From NCBI GenBank assembly GCA_023392635.1, contig JAEVYS010000044.1, forward strand, positions 1 to 38,038: DNA of 38,038 nucleotides, given 5' to 3'. A model generated the notes under the pieces. It was not told the DNA's origin, ran no database searches, and saw only the letters and a list, made by a program, of their open reading frames with translations. The position numbers and the translations under genes were made by a program. Below are positions 1 through 9,300 of the stretch, piece by piece; within the stretch, counting starts at the first letter, position 1, and each line of letters opens with the position of its first letter. The DNA is from Actinomycetes bacterium (GTDB lineage Bacteria; Actinomycetota; Actinomycetes; Propionibacteriales; Propionibacteriaceae).

Positions 1-15
1 CCCCCCCCCCCCCCC
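1..15. other. Poly-C run at the left edge
   Basis: Fifteen C residues in a row open the window, and a run of twelve closes it. No gene or element explains them. They most likely mark places where assembly or sequencing stopped, although a true homopolymer cannot be excluded. Confidence 0.6.
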
Positions 16-34
16 GGCGACCACGGGAGCCCCG

Positions 35-1357
35 TCAGAGCAGGGCGGTGGCGCCGTCCTGGATGGTCTGCGCCACTTCCTCCGGGGTGTTCTTGTTGCG
101 GAACAAATTGTCCAGCGCGGGCCCGAACACCTCGTTCAGCATCTTCTGGCTGTTCGTGTGGTAGAGGTCGCCGATCTGCGCGGACGGCAGTGCCTGCATC
201 GCGGCCTCGAAGCCCTTCGGCATGCCCTGGAGCATCGCCGCGGACGTCCGCGCAGCGTTCTGCACCGGGATCCAGTCGTGGTCGGTCGCCATCTGGTCCT
301 GGAACTTCGTCGCCCGCCAGGTGGCGAACGCCTGCGCGGCCGACAGCGCCGCCGACTGCTTGGGGATCACCCAGCCACCCAGGAAGTACGGCATCACCGA
401 CTTGCCCTGGTAGAGCGGCAGCGGGGCCATGTCCCACTCGTCCTTCATCTGCTGGTAGGACGTGATGTTCCAGGTGCCCCCGGGCATCATCGAGACGACG
501 CCGCCCGCGAAGCCGCCCGACTGGTTGTTGGCGTCGCGCTCGTCGGGACGCGGGGCGATGTGCTTGGCCCACATCAGGTCCTGGACGAAGCGCATCGACT
601 CGATCACCTTCGGGTCGGTCATCTGGAACGCGGTCGGCTCCAGCGGCTTGTCGAAGAACGCGGTGCCGGCCGACCAGGCGAGGGTCTGCAGGCCCCACCA
701 GACGCCGAGGTCACCGATGTCCAGCCCCCAGCGTGTCACCTTGCTGCCGTTCTTCTGGGTGAGCGCCGCGGCCGCCTCGAGCACCTTGTCCCAGGTCCAG
801 GTGGCGTCGGGGTAGGACAGCCCGGCCTTGTCGAAGTGCGACTTGTTGTAGAACATGGCCAACGACTGGATGTTCTCCGGGATCGCGTACAGGTTCGACC
901 CGTCGAACTTCCACGGGTTGAACAGGTCGACGGGGTACTTGGACGCGTCGCTGAGCTCGGTGGCGTCGACCGCCGGCTGCACGTTGGCCAGCAGGCCCTT
1001 CTTGTAGTGGGCGTAGGCCTGGACGTCCCAGTAGTACATGTCGAAGGGCTGGTTGGACGCGTACTGCAACTGGATCTTCTGCCAGTACTGGTCGTAGGGC
1101 AGGAAGTTGATCTTCGCCGTGAACTTGCCGGCCATCTCGGAGTTGAACGCCTCGACGCTCTTCTTGAAGTTCGCGTCGATCGTGGCGCCGTTGGTCCAGG
1201 CGTAGACGGTGAGGTCGGTCTTGCCGACGACCTCGGTCGACGTCGGTGCCGGCAGGGTGGGACCGGCCGCGGGCCCGCCGCAGCCGGCCAGTGCGAGCGC
1301 CGAGCCTGCCAGCGCACCCCCGAGGAGCGAGCGGCGGGACAGGGGTGCTGAGAACAT
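35..1357 (-). CDS. Sugar ABC transporter substrate-binding lipoprotein (family 1)
   Basis: A 440-residue extracellular solute-binding protein of the CUT1 (oligosaccharide) type, the capture subunit of the importer whose permeases lie upstream. The N-terminus has a twin-arginine-like SRRS motif at residues 7-10, a hydrophobic stretch, and the lipobox LAGC with the lipidation cysteine at residue 26. It is therefore probably exported by Tat and anchored to the outer face of the membrane. Mature-part motifs such as YNKSHFDKAG and PGGTWNITSY fit family-1 sugar binders. An open frame continues upstream, but I chose ATG 1357 because AAAGGG precedes it at normal spacing and the signal peptide begins there. 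It is the third gene of a three-gene minus-strand operon. The ligand is not visible; neighbouring glycosidases suggest a galactose/mannose-containing oligosaccharide. Confidence 0.93.
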   Translation of the reverse strand: MFSAPLSRRSLLGGALAGSALALAGCGGPAAGPTLPAPTSTEVVGKTDLTVYAWTNGATIDANFKKSVEAFNSEMAGKFTAKINFLPYDQYWQKIQLQYASNQPFDMYYWDVQAYAHYKKGLLANVQPAVDATELSDASKYPVDLFNPWKFDGSNLYAIPENIQSLAMFYNKSHFDKAGLSYPDATWTWDKVLEAAAALTQKNGSKVTRWGLDIGDLGVWWGLQTLAWSAGTAFFDKPLEPTAFQMTDPKVIESMRFVQDLMWAKHIAPRPDERDANNQSGGFAGGVVSMMPGGTWNITSYQQMKDEWDMAPLPLYQGKSVMPYFLGGWVIPKQSAALSAAQAFATWRATKFQDQMATDHDWIPVQNAARTSAAMLQGMPKGFEAAMQALPSAQIGDLYHTNSQKMLNEVFGPALDNLFRNKNTPEEVAQTIQDGATALL

Positions 1358-1380
1358 GAGGACCCTTTCTGGTTCGGAAA

Positions 1381-2241
1381 TCACTTGTTGACCCCGGCAA
1401 CGGAGATCCCGTTGACGTAGTAGCGCTGGGCGAGGAGGAACACGAGAATCGACGGGGCGGCGGCGATCATCGTGGCCGCGGTGAGCATGTGCAGCTGCGG
1501 CCCGATCCGCGGGCTGCCGCCGAAGGTGGACAGGGCCACCGAGATCGTCCACTTGGACTCGTCGGTCAGGTAGATCAGGGGGCCGAAGAAGTCGTTGTAC
1601 GTGCCGACGAACGTGAACACGGTGACCGTGGCGATCACCGGCAGGCTGAGCGGCAGGAAGATGCTCCACCAGATCCGGAAGTAGCCCGCGCCGTCGATGC
1701 GGGCGGCCTCCTCGAGCTCCTTGGGGATCGAGAGGTAGAACTGCCGGAACATGAAGATGAAGAAGGCCGAGCCGAAGAACGCCGGGATGATCAGCGGCAG
1801 GAACGTGTTCAACCAGCCGATCTTGTTGAACGCGATGTAGGTCGGCACGAGCGTGACCGTGGAGGGCAGCATCATCGTCGCCATCAGGACGCCGAAGATC
1901 GCGTTGCGTCCGGGCGCCCGCAGCCGGGCGAAGCCGTAGGCGCTGAACGAGCAGCTGAGCAGCGTGCCGACCACAACGCCGGTCACGACGATCGCGGTGT
2001 TCAGCGCGTAGTTCTGGAACGGGACCAGCTGCAGCACCTCGGGGTAGTTGCTCCACTGCGGCGGGAAGATCCACACCGGCGGGACGGCGAGCGTCTGCTG
2101 CGCGGTCTTCAGCGAGGTCAGGATCGTCCAGGCGACCGGCATCAGCACCAGGAAGCACCCGAGCGTGAGGACGGTCACCCGCACCGCGATCTCGGCGCGG
2201 GTCAGCGGCATCCCGCCGCCACGCTCCTCCGCCGCCGCCAT
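1381..2241 (-). CDS. CUT1 sugar ABC transporter permease, MalG type
   Basis: A 286-residue inner-membrane permease with about six hydrophobic segments. The cytoplasmic EAA loop, which docks the ATPase, is visible as EEAARIDGAGYF followed by LPLSLP. Length and C-terminus fit the MalG/AraQ branch. Its ATG shares one base with the TGA of the upstream permease (TGATG), so the two are probably translationally coupled. The binding-protein gene follows 23 bases downstream. No ATPase gene is present anywhere in the window, so a shared MsiK/UgpC-like ATPase encoded elsewhere would be needed, as is usual for actinobacterial CUT1 importers. Confidence 0.93.
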   Translation of the reverse strand: MAAAEERGGGMPLTRAEIAVRVTVLTLGCFLVLMPVAWTILTSLKTAQQTLAVPPVWIFPPQWSNYPEVLQLVPFQNYALNTAIVVTGVVVGTLLSCSFSAYGFARLRAPGRNAIFGVLMATMMLPSTVTLVPTYIAFNKIGWLNTFLPLIIPAFFGSAFFIFMFRQFYLSIPKELEEAARIDGAGYFRIWWSIFLPLSLPVIATVTVFTFVGTYNDFFGPLIYLTDESKWTISVALSTFGGSPRIGPQLHMLTAATMIAAAPSILVFLLAQRYYVNGISVAGVNK

Positions 2242-3212
2242 CAGGAGTCACCCGCCTCGGTGTGCACCCACAGGGGCAGCGAGCGGAACACGAGCGCGGT
2301 GAGCACCAGGGTGATGGCGAACACCACCCAGGCGATCGCCGACGCGTAGCCCATCTCCAGGTAGGTGAAGGCCACCCGGTACAGGTACAGCGGGAGCAGC
2401 AACGTGGCGTTGTTCGGGTTACCGGTGCCGTTGGTCAGCACGAACGGCTCGGCGAAGACCTGCAGGGCGCCGATGATCCCCATCACGAGGTTGAAGAACG
2501 TCACGTTCGAGAGCATCGGCACGGTGATGTGGATCTGCTGGCGGAGCTTGCTCGCGCCGTCGACCGCGGCCGCCTCATACAACTCCTTCGGGATGCTCTG
2601 CAGGCCGGCGAGGTAGATGAGCATCGTGCCGCCGAACCCCCAGATGCCCATGAAGATCAGCGACCACAGAGCCCAGCGCTCGTCGCTCAGCCATGCCGGC
2701 CCGTCGATGCCGAACCAGCCGAGGATGATGTTGAACAGGCCGTGGTCGGTGTTGTAGAGCATCTGCCACACCCGGGCCACGGCCACCCCGCCGATCACGG
2801 ACGGCAGGTAATAGGCCGAGCGGAAGAAGCCCATCGCCGGGATTCGGGCGTTGAGCAGGATGGCCACGATGAGGCCCATCAGCATGGTGCCGGGCACGAC
2901 CACGACCGCGTAGAGCAGCGTCACCGAGAGCGACTTGAGGAACAGCTTGTCGGCGAACAGCTTGGAGTAGTTCTTCAGGCCGATGAACTCCGGCGAGGAG
3001 AGCATGTCGTAGGACGTGAAGCTCAGCCACAGGGACGCGATCATCGGTCCGATCGCGAACACCAGCACCCCGAGCACCGCCGGCGCCATGAACACGTAGC
3101 ACCAGACCGCCTCGCGGCGGCGCAAGCCGCTGAGACGTCGTCGCGCCGGCCGCACCGGAGCCCTGGCCGGCGTCTCCGCCGCTGTCGTCACCGCCGTGCT
3201 CGTGGGTGCCAC
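2241..3212 (-). CDS. CUT1 sugar ABC transporter permease, MalF type
   Basis: A 323-residue permease, first gene of the importer operon. About 35 polar/basic residues precede six predicted membrane helices. The EAA loop reads LYEAAAVDGASKLRQ with a VPML end. The GTG start at 3212 is supported by AGAGGAG five bases upstream. The promoter region before it contains the ROK-type box and two CACGAT/ATCGTG palindromes, so this operon is probably substrate-inducible. The partner permease overlaps its stop by one base. Confidence 0.93.
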   Translation of the reverse strand: MAPTSTAVTTAAETPARAPVRPARRRLSGLRRREAVWCYVFMAPAVLGVLVFAIGPMIASLWLSFTSYDMLSSPEFIGLKNYSKLFADKLFLKSLSVTLLYAVVVVPGTMLMGLIVAILLNARIPAMGFFRSAYYLPSVIGGVAVARVWQMLYNTDHGLFNIILGWFGIDGPAWLSDERWALWSLIFMGIWGFGGTMLIYLAGLQSIPKELYEAAAVDGASKLRQQIHITVPMLSNVTFFNLVMGIIGALQVFAEPFVLTNGTGNPNNATLLLPLYLYRVAFTYLEMGYASAIAWVVFAITLVLTALVFRSLPLWVHTEAGDS

Positions 3213-3232
3213 CAGAGCTCCTCTGACCTGGT

Positions 3233-3259
3233 ACTAAATCCACTGAACTGATTAAAGTC
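3233..3259 (-). promoter_or_regulatory. ROK-type operator overlapping the importer promoter
   Basis: Plus-strand bases 3233-3246 read ACTAAATCCACTGA, followed by GATTAAAGTC at 3250-3259. The same arrangement, ACTAA-TCCA-TG-A then ATT and GTC, occurs at 16680-16705 in front of the ROK repressor gene. On the minus strand a possible promoter, TTGATC (3277-3272), 17 bases, TAATCA (3254-3249), overlaps it. A repressor bound here would block the importer operon. This is inferred from motif sharing only. Confidence 0.55.
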
Positions 3260-3268
3260 ATCATGCGA

Positions 3269-3307
3269 CACGATCAAATCGTGGGTCAAGGGTTGGACAC
3301 GATCGTG
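3269..3307. repeat. Pair of palindromes with the same half-site upstream of the importer
   Basis: CACGATCAAATCGTG (3269-3283) is a perfect 6-3-6 inverted repeat and CACGATCGTG (3298-3307) is a perfect 10-base palindrome with the same CACGAT half. They lie just upstream of the importer promoter and between it and the end of the SDR operon. They look like a double operator for a second regulator; a terminator for the SDR operon reads in the wrong place and lacks a T run. Confidence 0.4.
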
Positions 3308-3328
3308 ACCAAGCTGGTACCAACCCCC

Positions 3329-4060
3329 CTAAAGCCGGACGGTGAGCCCGCCGTCGACCCGTACGGACTGACCGGTCACGTAGCTGTTCTCCTCCCCCGC
3401 CAGCCACACCACCAGTTCGGCCACCTCCCCGGGCCGGGCTCCGCGCCGCAGCGGGATGCGCCCGTGCTCGATGTAGACGGCGTGCGGCTCCGGCAGGTCG
3501 AGCTCGTCCACGCCGTCGACCAACGCCATCCGGGTGGAGACGAAACCGGGCGCCACCGCGTTCACCAGGACGCCCCAGGGCGCGAGCTCGATCGCGGCGG
3601 CCCTGGTGGCCGCCTCGAGGCCGGCCTTGGCCACGTCGTAGGCGAGGGTGCCCGGCTCGCCCACCGACGCGTGCACGCTCGTGACGTTCACGATGCGGCC
3701 CCAGCCGCGCGCGGCCATGCCGGACCCCAGGTGCGTCATCAGCAGCACCGGGGCGTGCAGGTCGACGGCGAGCAGCCGGTGGTAGTCCGTCGCGTCGAGC
3801 TCGAGCAGCGGGGTGGCGGCGAACGTGCCCGCGCAGTTCACGAGGATGTCGACCCCGGCCGTCGCGAGCTCCACCGCTGCCGCCACGACGGCATCGGAGT
3901 CGGCGAGGTCGACGAGCCGGATGTCCAGCCCCTCGGGGCCCGGTTCGACGTCGAGGCCCACCACCGTCGCCCCGGCCGCGGCCAGGGCCGTCGACGTCGC
4001 CAGCCCGATCCCGTTGCTGGCACCGGTGACGACGGCGCGGCGGCCCGCCACCCCGGTCAC
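3329..4060 (-). CDS. SDR-family NAD(P)-dependent dehydrogenase
   Basis: A 243-residue classical short-chain dehydrogenase. The cofactor motif TGASNGIG is at residues 12-19, NCAG at 75-78, the catalytic serine at 128 (in NVTS), and Tyr141/Lys145 in YDVAK. The C-terminus SVRVDGGLTVRL is typical. I start it at GTG 4060, which forms a GTGA overlap with the stop of the enolase-type gene upstream, although the frame stays open further. Together with the enolase-type gene, the FAH hydrolase and the MDR dehydrogenase it matches the set used for non-phosphorylative L-fucose/L-rhamnose breakdown. There an SDR oxidises the 2-keto-3-deoxy sugar acid at C4. The exact substrate is inferred from context only; it could instead be a sugar 1-dehydrogenase. 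Confidence 0.92.
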   Translation of the reverse strand: MTGVAGRRAVVTGASNGIGLATSTALAAAGATVVGLDVEPGPEGLDIRLVDLADSDAVVAAAVELATAGVDILVNCAGTFAATPLLELDATDYHRLLAVDLHAPVLLMTHLGSGMAARGWGRIVNVTSVHASVGEPGTLAYDVAKAGLEAATRAAAIELAPWGVLVNAVAPGFVSTRMALVDGVDELDLPEPHAVYIEHGRIPLRRGARPGEVAELVVWLAGEENSYVTGQSVRVDGGLTVRL

Positions 4061-5238
4061 GGCGTCAACTCCGGGGTGCGGTAGAGCAGCCGGGAGTTGA
4101 CCATGATCTCCACCTCCTGCAGGTAGGGACGCACCGCGTCCAGGTCGAGCTCGACCCCCAGTCCCGGACCACTCGGCAGCCGGATCAAGCCGTCGTCGCC
4201 GGGCTCGAGGTGCGTGCGGGTGAGGCCGTGGGCCAGGGGGCTCGACTCCACGGGGTACTCGCACAGCAGGTCGCCGGGAGTGTCGGCGTACGGCACCAGG
4301 GACGCCGCCAGCGCAAGGTGCGAGGTGAAGGTGTGGTTCACGAACTGCACACCGGCGGACTTGGCATAGTGCGCGACGGAGGCGGCGGGCCCGATGCCAC
4401 CGATGCGCCCGGTGTCGATCTGGATGTAGCCCAGGCGCCCGTGGTCGATCAGCTGACGGGCGTGGTGGAAGCTGGACGCCCCCTCCCCACCGGCCAGGCG
4501 CACCGACCGGCTCAGGTGCGCGAGCTCGGCATGGGCGGCGAGGGCGCCGGCCACGAACGGCTCCTCCAACCACACCACCCCCGCCTCCACCAGCGCGGGG
4601 ATCCGCGCCGCGGCGGCGTCCACGTCCTCGCCGAACACCGTCCCGGCATCGACCAGCAGGTCGACGTCGGGGCCGAGCCCTTCGCGCGCCGCGTGCACCT
4701 GGTCGGCGTCCGCCTGCGCCGTGCCGCGTCCGTAGGGTCCCCAGCCGAACTTCGCCGCCGTGTAGCCGGAGGCGGCCACGGCCGCGGCCTTCCGGTACGT
4801 CTCCTGCGGATCGTCGCCGAACAGCTGGGACGCGTAGGGCCGGCGCGGGTGGGGCTCCGTGACGCCCCGCAGCGCCCAGGCCGGCTCACCGGCGGCGTGG
4901 CCGAGCAGGTCCCACAGCGCGATCTCGACGCCCGACCAGGCGTGCGGCGTCTGGAGCAGGTCGAGCCCGCGCTCGCGCACGGTCCGGGCCAACCGTGAGA
5001 TGTCAGCGGGCGCGCTGACCTCCGCCCCGACCACGCTGTCCAGCACGCCGTGACACGCGGAGTGGGAGGGCGGCGTGACCAGGGCTGCGATCGTGGGCAG
5101 CGGCGAGGCCTCGCACTCCCCCCACCCGGTGAAGCCGCCCGCCCGCACCCGTACCAGGGCCATGTCCTGGCTGCCGTCGCCGATGTCTCGCACCTCGGGA
5201 AGCGCCAGGTAGAAGATGTCCACCGCATCGATCCTCAC
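4057..5238 (-). CDS. Enolase-superfamily sugar-acid dehydratase-like protein (mandelate racemase/muconate lactonizing type)
   Basis: A 393-residue two-domain enolase-superfamily enzyme: an N-terminal capping domain, then a TIM barrel. Candidate metal ligands are Asp198 (LLVDAG), Glu225/226 (WLEEPF) and Glu252 (AGGEG). Lys163 (AAKFGWG), Asp275 (IQIDTGRIGG) and His302/307 (NHTFTSH) are candidate acid/base residues. In sugar catabolic clusters such proteins usually remove water from an aldonate to give a 2-keto-3-deoxy acid. I start it at GTG 5238 because AGGAG lies seven bases upstream and it forms a GTGA overlap with the previous stop. It is the middle gene of the 6206-3329 operon. Substrate is unknown; L-fuconate, L-rhamnonate and galactonate are candidates. 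Confidence 0.9.
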   Translation of the reverse strand: MRIDAVDIFYLALPEVRDIGDGSQDMALVRVRAGGFTGWGECEASPLPTIAALVTPPSHSACHGVLDSVVGAEVSAPADISRLARTVRERGLDLLQTPHAWSGVEIALWDLLGHAAGEPAWALRGVTEPHPRRPYASQLFGDDPQETYRKAAAVAASGYTAAKFGWGPYGRGTAQADADQVHAAREGLGPDVDLLVDAGTVFGEDVDAAAARIPALVEAGVVWLEEPFVAGALAAHAELAHLSRSVRLAGGEGASSFHHARQLIDHGRLGYIQIDTGRIGGIGPAASVAHYAKSAGVQFVNHTFTSHLALAASLVPYADTPGDLLCEYPVESSPLAHGLTRTHLEPGDDGLIRLPSGPGLGVELDLDAVRPYLQEVEIMVNSRLLYRTPELTP

Positions 5239-6206
5239 CGGGCAACTCCTTCCACACGGCACTGGCCACCGTGACCACTGATGCTCCGCACCTCGGCCAG
5301 CCCGGAATAGGCCACGGCGCTCAGCCGGGTGCGCATCGTCTCTCCCGGCGCCAGTACCCGATGCCGTCCGGTTGCCACCCCTTCACCCACTGAAAGTCCT
5401 AGTCCGGTGCAGGGTTCGAGCACGGCGACCCGGAGGTCCTGCCAACCGGCCCACGACGCGAACGTCCAGCACGCGGGGTAGGCCCCGGTGTCGAAGGCCA
5501 GGCCGATGCCGACGCCGTCGGGGCCGGTGCAGGCCACCCACCCGGCCGCGAGTCCTTCGGCGAACAGGAGTTCCGCCGTGCCGTCGGGAGCGGCGGCGGC
5601 GAAGTCGGCCCCGCCCTCCGGCGTCGCCAGTACCGGCCAGGCGAACCGGTCGCCGTAGCTGCCGGCCCGGGGGGTGCCGAACCCCCCGATCTCCACGACC
5701 GACGGCGGCAGGTCGATTCGGGAGCCGGGCAGCAGGTCGACGGCCAGGTGCTGCTTGTGCATCATGGGCAGCACCCGTCCGGTGCCGTTGGTGACCTCGA
5801 CCTGGAGTTCCAGCGCCGACGAACCGGCCGCGAGCCGGAACGTGCGGACGAGCCGGCTGCCCGACAACGGCGCCACGAGTTCGAGACGGACGGCGACGCC
5901 CTCCGCGAGCACCTGCCAACGCCACGGCGCCGACCAGGCCTCGCCGTGGTCGGGGAAGTCGATGCCGGCGAGCGTCTCCGGCTCGTCGTTGGGGAACAGC
6001 TCGTCCCAACCGCCGAGGAAGTTGTCGTCGTAGACCGCGCCGGGCGGGATCGGGGACAGCGCGAGCTGCGGATGGTGCCACAGCAGCTGGCGTCCCGAAG
6101 CGAGGTGGGTGACCTCCCAGACCCGTCCCCCGAGCTCGGGCAGGAGCACCACACGCAGGTGTGCATTGGCGAGGACCACCTCGACCAGGCCCGTCGGCGC
6201 GCCCAT
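5235..6206 (-). CDS. Aldose-epimerase/galactose-mutarotase-like protein
   Basis: A 323-residue soluble protein with the beta-sandwich look of galactose mutarotase-like carbohydrate proteins (the DUF4432/DUF5107 neighbourhood). Visible motifs are LPELGGRVWEV near residue 23, GGWDELFPNDE near residue 65, and a HKQHLA segment in the middle. It may interconvert anomers of a sugar before oxidation, which would suit the dehydratase and dehydrogenase downstream. This role is inferred, and I cannot name the subfamily. GAGGAGGAG precedes ATG 6206, so I discard the longer open frame. It is the first gene of the minus-strand operon and is divergent from the glycosidase operon across a 100-base region with a palindromic operator. 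Confidence 0.8.
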   Translation of the reverse strand: MGAPTGLVEVVLANAHLRVVLLPELGGRVWEVTHLASGRQLLWHHPQLALSPIPPGAVYDDNFLGGWDELFPNDEPETLAGIDFPDHGEAWSAPWRWQVLAEGVAVRLELVAPLSGSRLVRTFRLAAGSSALELQVEVTNGTGRVLPMMHKQHLAVDLLPGSRIDLPPSVVEIGGFGTPRAGSYGDRFAWPVLATPEGGADFAAAAPDGTAELLFAEGLAAGWVACTGPDGVGIGLAFDTGAYPACWTFASWAGWQDLRVAVLEPCTGLGLSVGEGVATGRHRVLAPGETMRTRLSAVAYSGLAEVRSISGHGGQCRVEGVAR

Positions 6207-6232
6207 GCCCGTCTCCTCCTCGGCGAGCCGAT

Positions 6233-6253
6233 TTAGTCTCGACGATTGACTAA
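6233..6253. promoter_or_regulatory. Palindromic operator TTAGTC-N9-GACTAA in a divergent promoter
   Basis: TTAGTC (6233-6238) and GACTAA (6248-6253) form a perfect inverted repeat with a 9-base spacer, midway between two divergent operons. Its outline resembles XylR/NagC-type ROK operators, whose arms contain TTAGT and ACTAA. Bases 6244-6255 (GATTGACTAAGT) recur exactly at 19887-19898. Binding here could repress both operons at once. Confidence 0.6.
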
Positions 6254-6274
6254 GTCTCCCAATCTCGCAAAACT
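6246..6274 (+). promoter_or_regulatory. Putative promoter of the glycosidase operon
   Basis: TTGACT (6246-6251), 17 bases, then AAAACT (6269-6274). The -35 is good and the -10 is weak. The -35 lies inside the right arm of the TTAGTC/GACTAA operator, the expected arrangement for repression. A start near 6281 would leave a leader of about 26 bases containing AAGGAG. Confidence 0.4.
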
Positions 6275-6306
6275 GATTCAACACCCCGTGCAGGCGAAGG
6301 AGCGAA

Positions 6307-9300
6307 GTGCGCGACAACGAGTGGCTCTACCGCGGGCGGTTGGGACGCTTCCTCGAGGAGCTCGTGCTCCCGCACCTCTACGGCGACCGGCACCCGCTGA
6401 CCCTGACCGCCTGGCCCGTTCCGGGCGAGCCGGTGTCCTTCAGCGAGGCCGTCGGGCAGGCCTACACCCCGTTCGAGGTCGGCTCAGCCTGGGGCAGGGG
6501 CTGGAGCACCCTGTGGCTCCACGCCACCGGAGAGGTGCCGCAGGAATGGCGCGGCTCGCCGTACGAGATCGTCATCGACCTGGGGTTCCGCACGCACCTG
6601 GACGGCAGCCAGGCCGAGGGGTTGGCGTTCCGCCCGGACGGCACCATCCTGAAGGCCATCGAGCCGTTCAACCGGTACCTGCCGGTCGAGGAGCCCGACG
6701 CGATCAACCTGTACCTGGAAGCGGCGGCCAACCCGGAGGTCGCCGTCGGCGGCTCCTGGCACCCCACGCCGTTCAGCTCCCTGGCCACCGTGCCCGCGGA
6801 GGACCTCTACGTGGTGCGGCAGTTCGAGGTGGCGCGCCGCAACCTCGACGTCTGGGAGCTGAACGAGGACATCGAGGTGCTGGCCGGCCTCGCCGAGGAG
6901 CTTCCCGCCGATCTGCCGCGTCGTGCCGAGATCGTGGTCGCGCTCAACGAGGCGATGGACGCCGTCGACCCGCGGGACGTCGCGGGAACGGCGGGCCGCG
7001 CGCGCCGCGTACTGGCCCGGGTCCTGGAGCGTCCCGCGAATGCCAGCTCACACTGTGTGGTGGCCACCGGGCACGCCCACATCGACTCCGCGTGGCTGTG
7101 GCCCGTGCGCGAGACCGTTCGCAAGTGCGCCCGCACCTTCGCGAACGTGATCGCGCTGTGCGAGGAGTACCCCGACCTGGTGTTCTCGTGCTCCTCGGCC
7201 CAGCAGTACGCGTGGATCAAGCAGTACTACCCCGAGCTGTGGCAGCGGTTGAAGGCGAAGGTGGCCGAGGGACGCTTCGTGCCGGTGGGCGGCATGTGGG
7301 TGGAGTCGGACACCAACATGCCCGGCTCGGAGGCGTTGGTCCGCCAGTTCGTCCACGGCAAGGGCTTCTTCCTGCGGGAGTTCGGCTACGAGCCGCTGGA
7401 CGTGTGGCTGCCCGACTCCTTCGGCTACACCGGCGCCCTGCCGCAGGTGGCGGTGGCGGCTGGCGCCCGCTGGTTCCTGACCCAGAAGATGTCCTGGAAC
7501 GAGACCAACGTGCTCCCCCACCACACCTTCTGGTGGGAGGGCATCGACGGCACGAGGATCTTCACCCACCTCCCCCCGGTGGACACGTACAACTCCCGCC
7601 TCGCCGCGTTCGAGCTCGCCAAGGCCGAGCGCCAGTACGCCGAGCAGGGCCACGGCACCGTGTCACTGGTGCCCTTCGGGTACGGGGACGGGGGTGGCGG
7701 CCCCACTCGCGAGATGGTCGCCAGGGCCCACCGCACGGCCGACCTGGAGGGCTCGCCGAAGGTCCGGATCGGCACCGTGAACGACTTCTTCGCCGAGGCG
7801 GAGGAGGAACTGGCGCACCCGCACACGTGGTCGGGGGAGATGTACCTGGAGACCCACCGCGGTACCTACACCTCTCAGCTACGCACCAAGCAGGGCAACC
7901 GTCGCAGCGAGCACCTGCTGCGGGCCGCCGAACTGTGGGCGACGACAGCAGCGGTGCGGCGGGGGCTCGCCTACCCCGCCGACGAGTTGCGGGCCGTCTG
8001 GGAGACGGTCCTGCTGCAGCAGTTCCACGACATCCTGCCGGGCTCATCGATCGCCTGGGTGCACCGCGAGGCCGAGGCCAACTACGCGCGGCTCGCCGGC
8101 GTGCTGGAGGGCATCATCTCCCGCTCGCTGGAGGCGCTCACCGGGCCGGGCGAACGGCCACTGGTCGCCAACGCGGCCCCGGTCGCCCTGGCCGGCACCC
8201 CCGCCTTCGCCGTGGCGCCCGCCACGGCGCCTGCGACCGGCCTCGCCGTGGAGGCTTCGGACGGCTGCTGGGTGGTCGACACCGGGGCGATCCGCGCCGT
8301 CGTGGACGCCGACGGGCTGGTCCCTTCCGTGGTCGACCTGGCCTCCGGACGCGAGGCGGTGGCTGCCGGCCGCCGGTTCGGGGTGCTGCAACTGCACAAC
8401 GACCGGCCGTCCATGTACGAGGCGTGGGACATCGACGGGCACATCAACCGGATGGTCGAGGACGTGGTCTCCGCGGAGAGCGTCCGGCTCGTCGAACACA
8501 CCGACCACGAGGCCACCTTCGAGGTGGTGCGTCGCTTCCGCGACAGTTCGGTCACCACCCGGTTGCGGTTCACCGCCGGGTCCGCCGCGATCGACCACGA
8601 CCTCGACATCGACTGGCACGAGCAGCGGACACTGCTCAAGCTCGCCTTCCCGACGAGCGTGTTCACCGACCGCGCCACCTCCGAGATCCAGTTCGGCCAC
8701 ATCCAGCGTCCGACCCACTCCAACACCACCTGGGACGTCGCGCGCCATGAGACGGTCGCCCACCGGTGGGTGCACGTCGGCGAGCCCGGCTTCGGGGTGG
8801 CGGTGGCCAACGACTCCACCTACGGCCACGACATCCGTCGCGACCACCCGGGCGGCGCCGCCCCGGGCACGACCGTGCGCCTGTCGCTCGTGCGCGGACC
8901 GCGGTTCCCGGACCCGGAGACCGACCAGGGCCGGCACCGCCTGGCCGTCTCCGTGGTCTGCGGCGCCGACCTCGAAACCGCGATCTCGGCCGGCCAGCGC
9001 CTGAACCAGCCGGTGCGTGAGCTGCGCGGCGGGGCAGCCGTGGCTCCGATCGTCGAGGTGTCCGCGCCGGGAGTGCTCGTGGAAGCGGTGAAGCTGGCCG
9101 AGGACGGCAGCGGCGACGTGGTGCTCCGGCTGTACGAGTCCCTCGGCGGCCGTTCGGCCGGTGCGCTGCGCCCGGGCTTCGGATACCGGTCGGTGGAGCG
9201 CACCGACCTGCTGGAACGCCCGCTCGGCCCGGACCCGGAAACCGACTCCTCGGGCGCGGTGACGCTCGCCGTCCGCCCGTTCGAGATCGTCACGCTTCGG

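Noticed and set aside
35..2251. A 738-residue frame covering the lipoprotein gene and the strand region of the MalG gene
   Set aside because: Its first 290 or so residues are Arg/Pro-rich shadow sequence of the permease gene; the real protein begins at the signal peptide at 1357.
3316..3321. GGTACC palindrome as part of an operator
   Set aside because: A six-base palindrome is expected by chance several times in this length and has no partner half-sites.
6246..8750. Long open frame on the plus strand in another phase of the GH38 gene
   Set aside because: Low-complexity Arg/Gly/Pro translation without any motif; a typical shadow in GC-rich DNA over a gene with intact catalytic residues.
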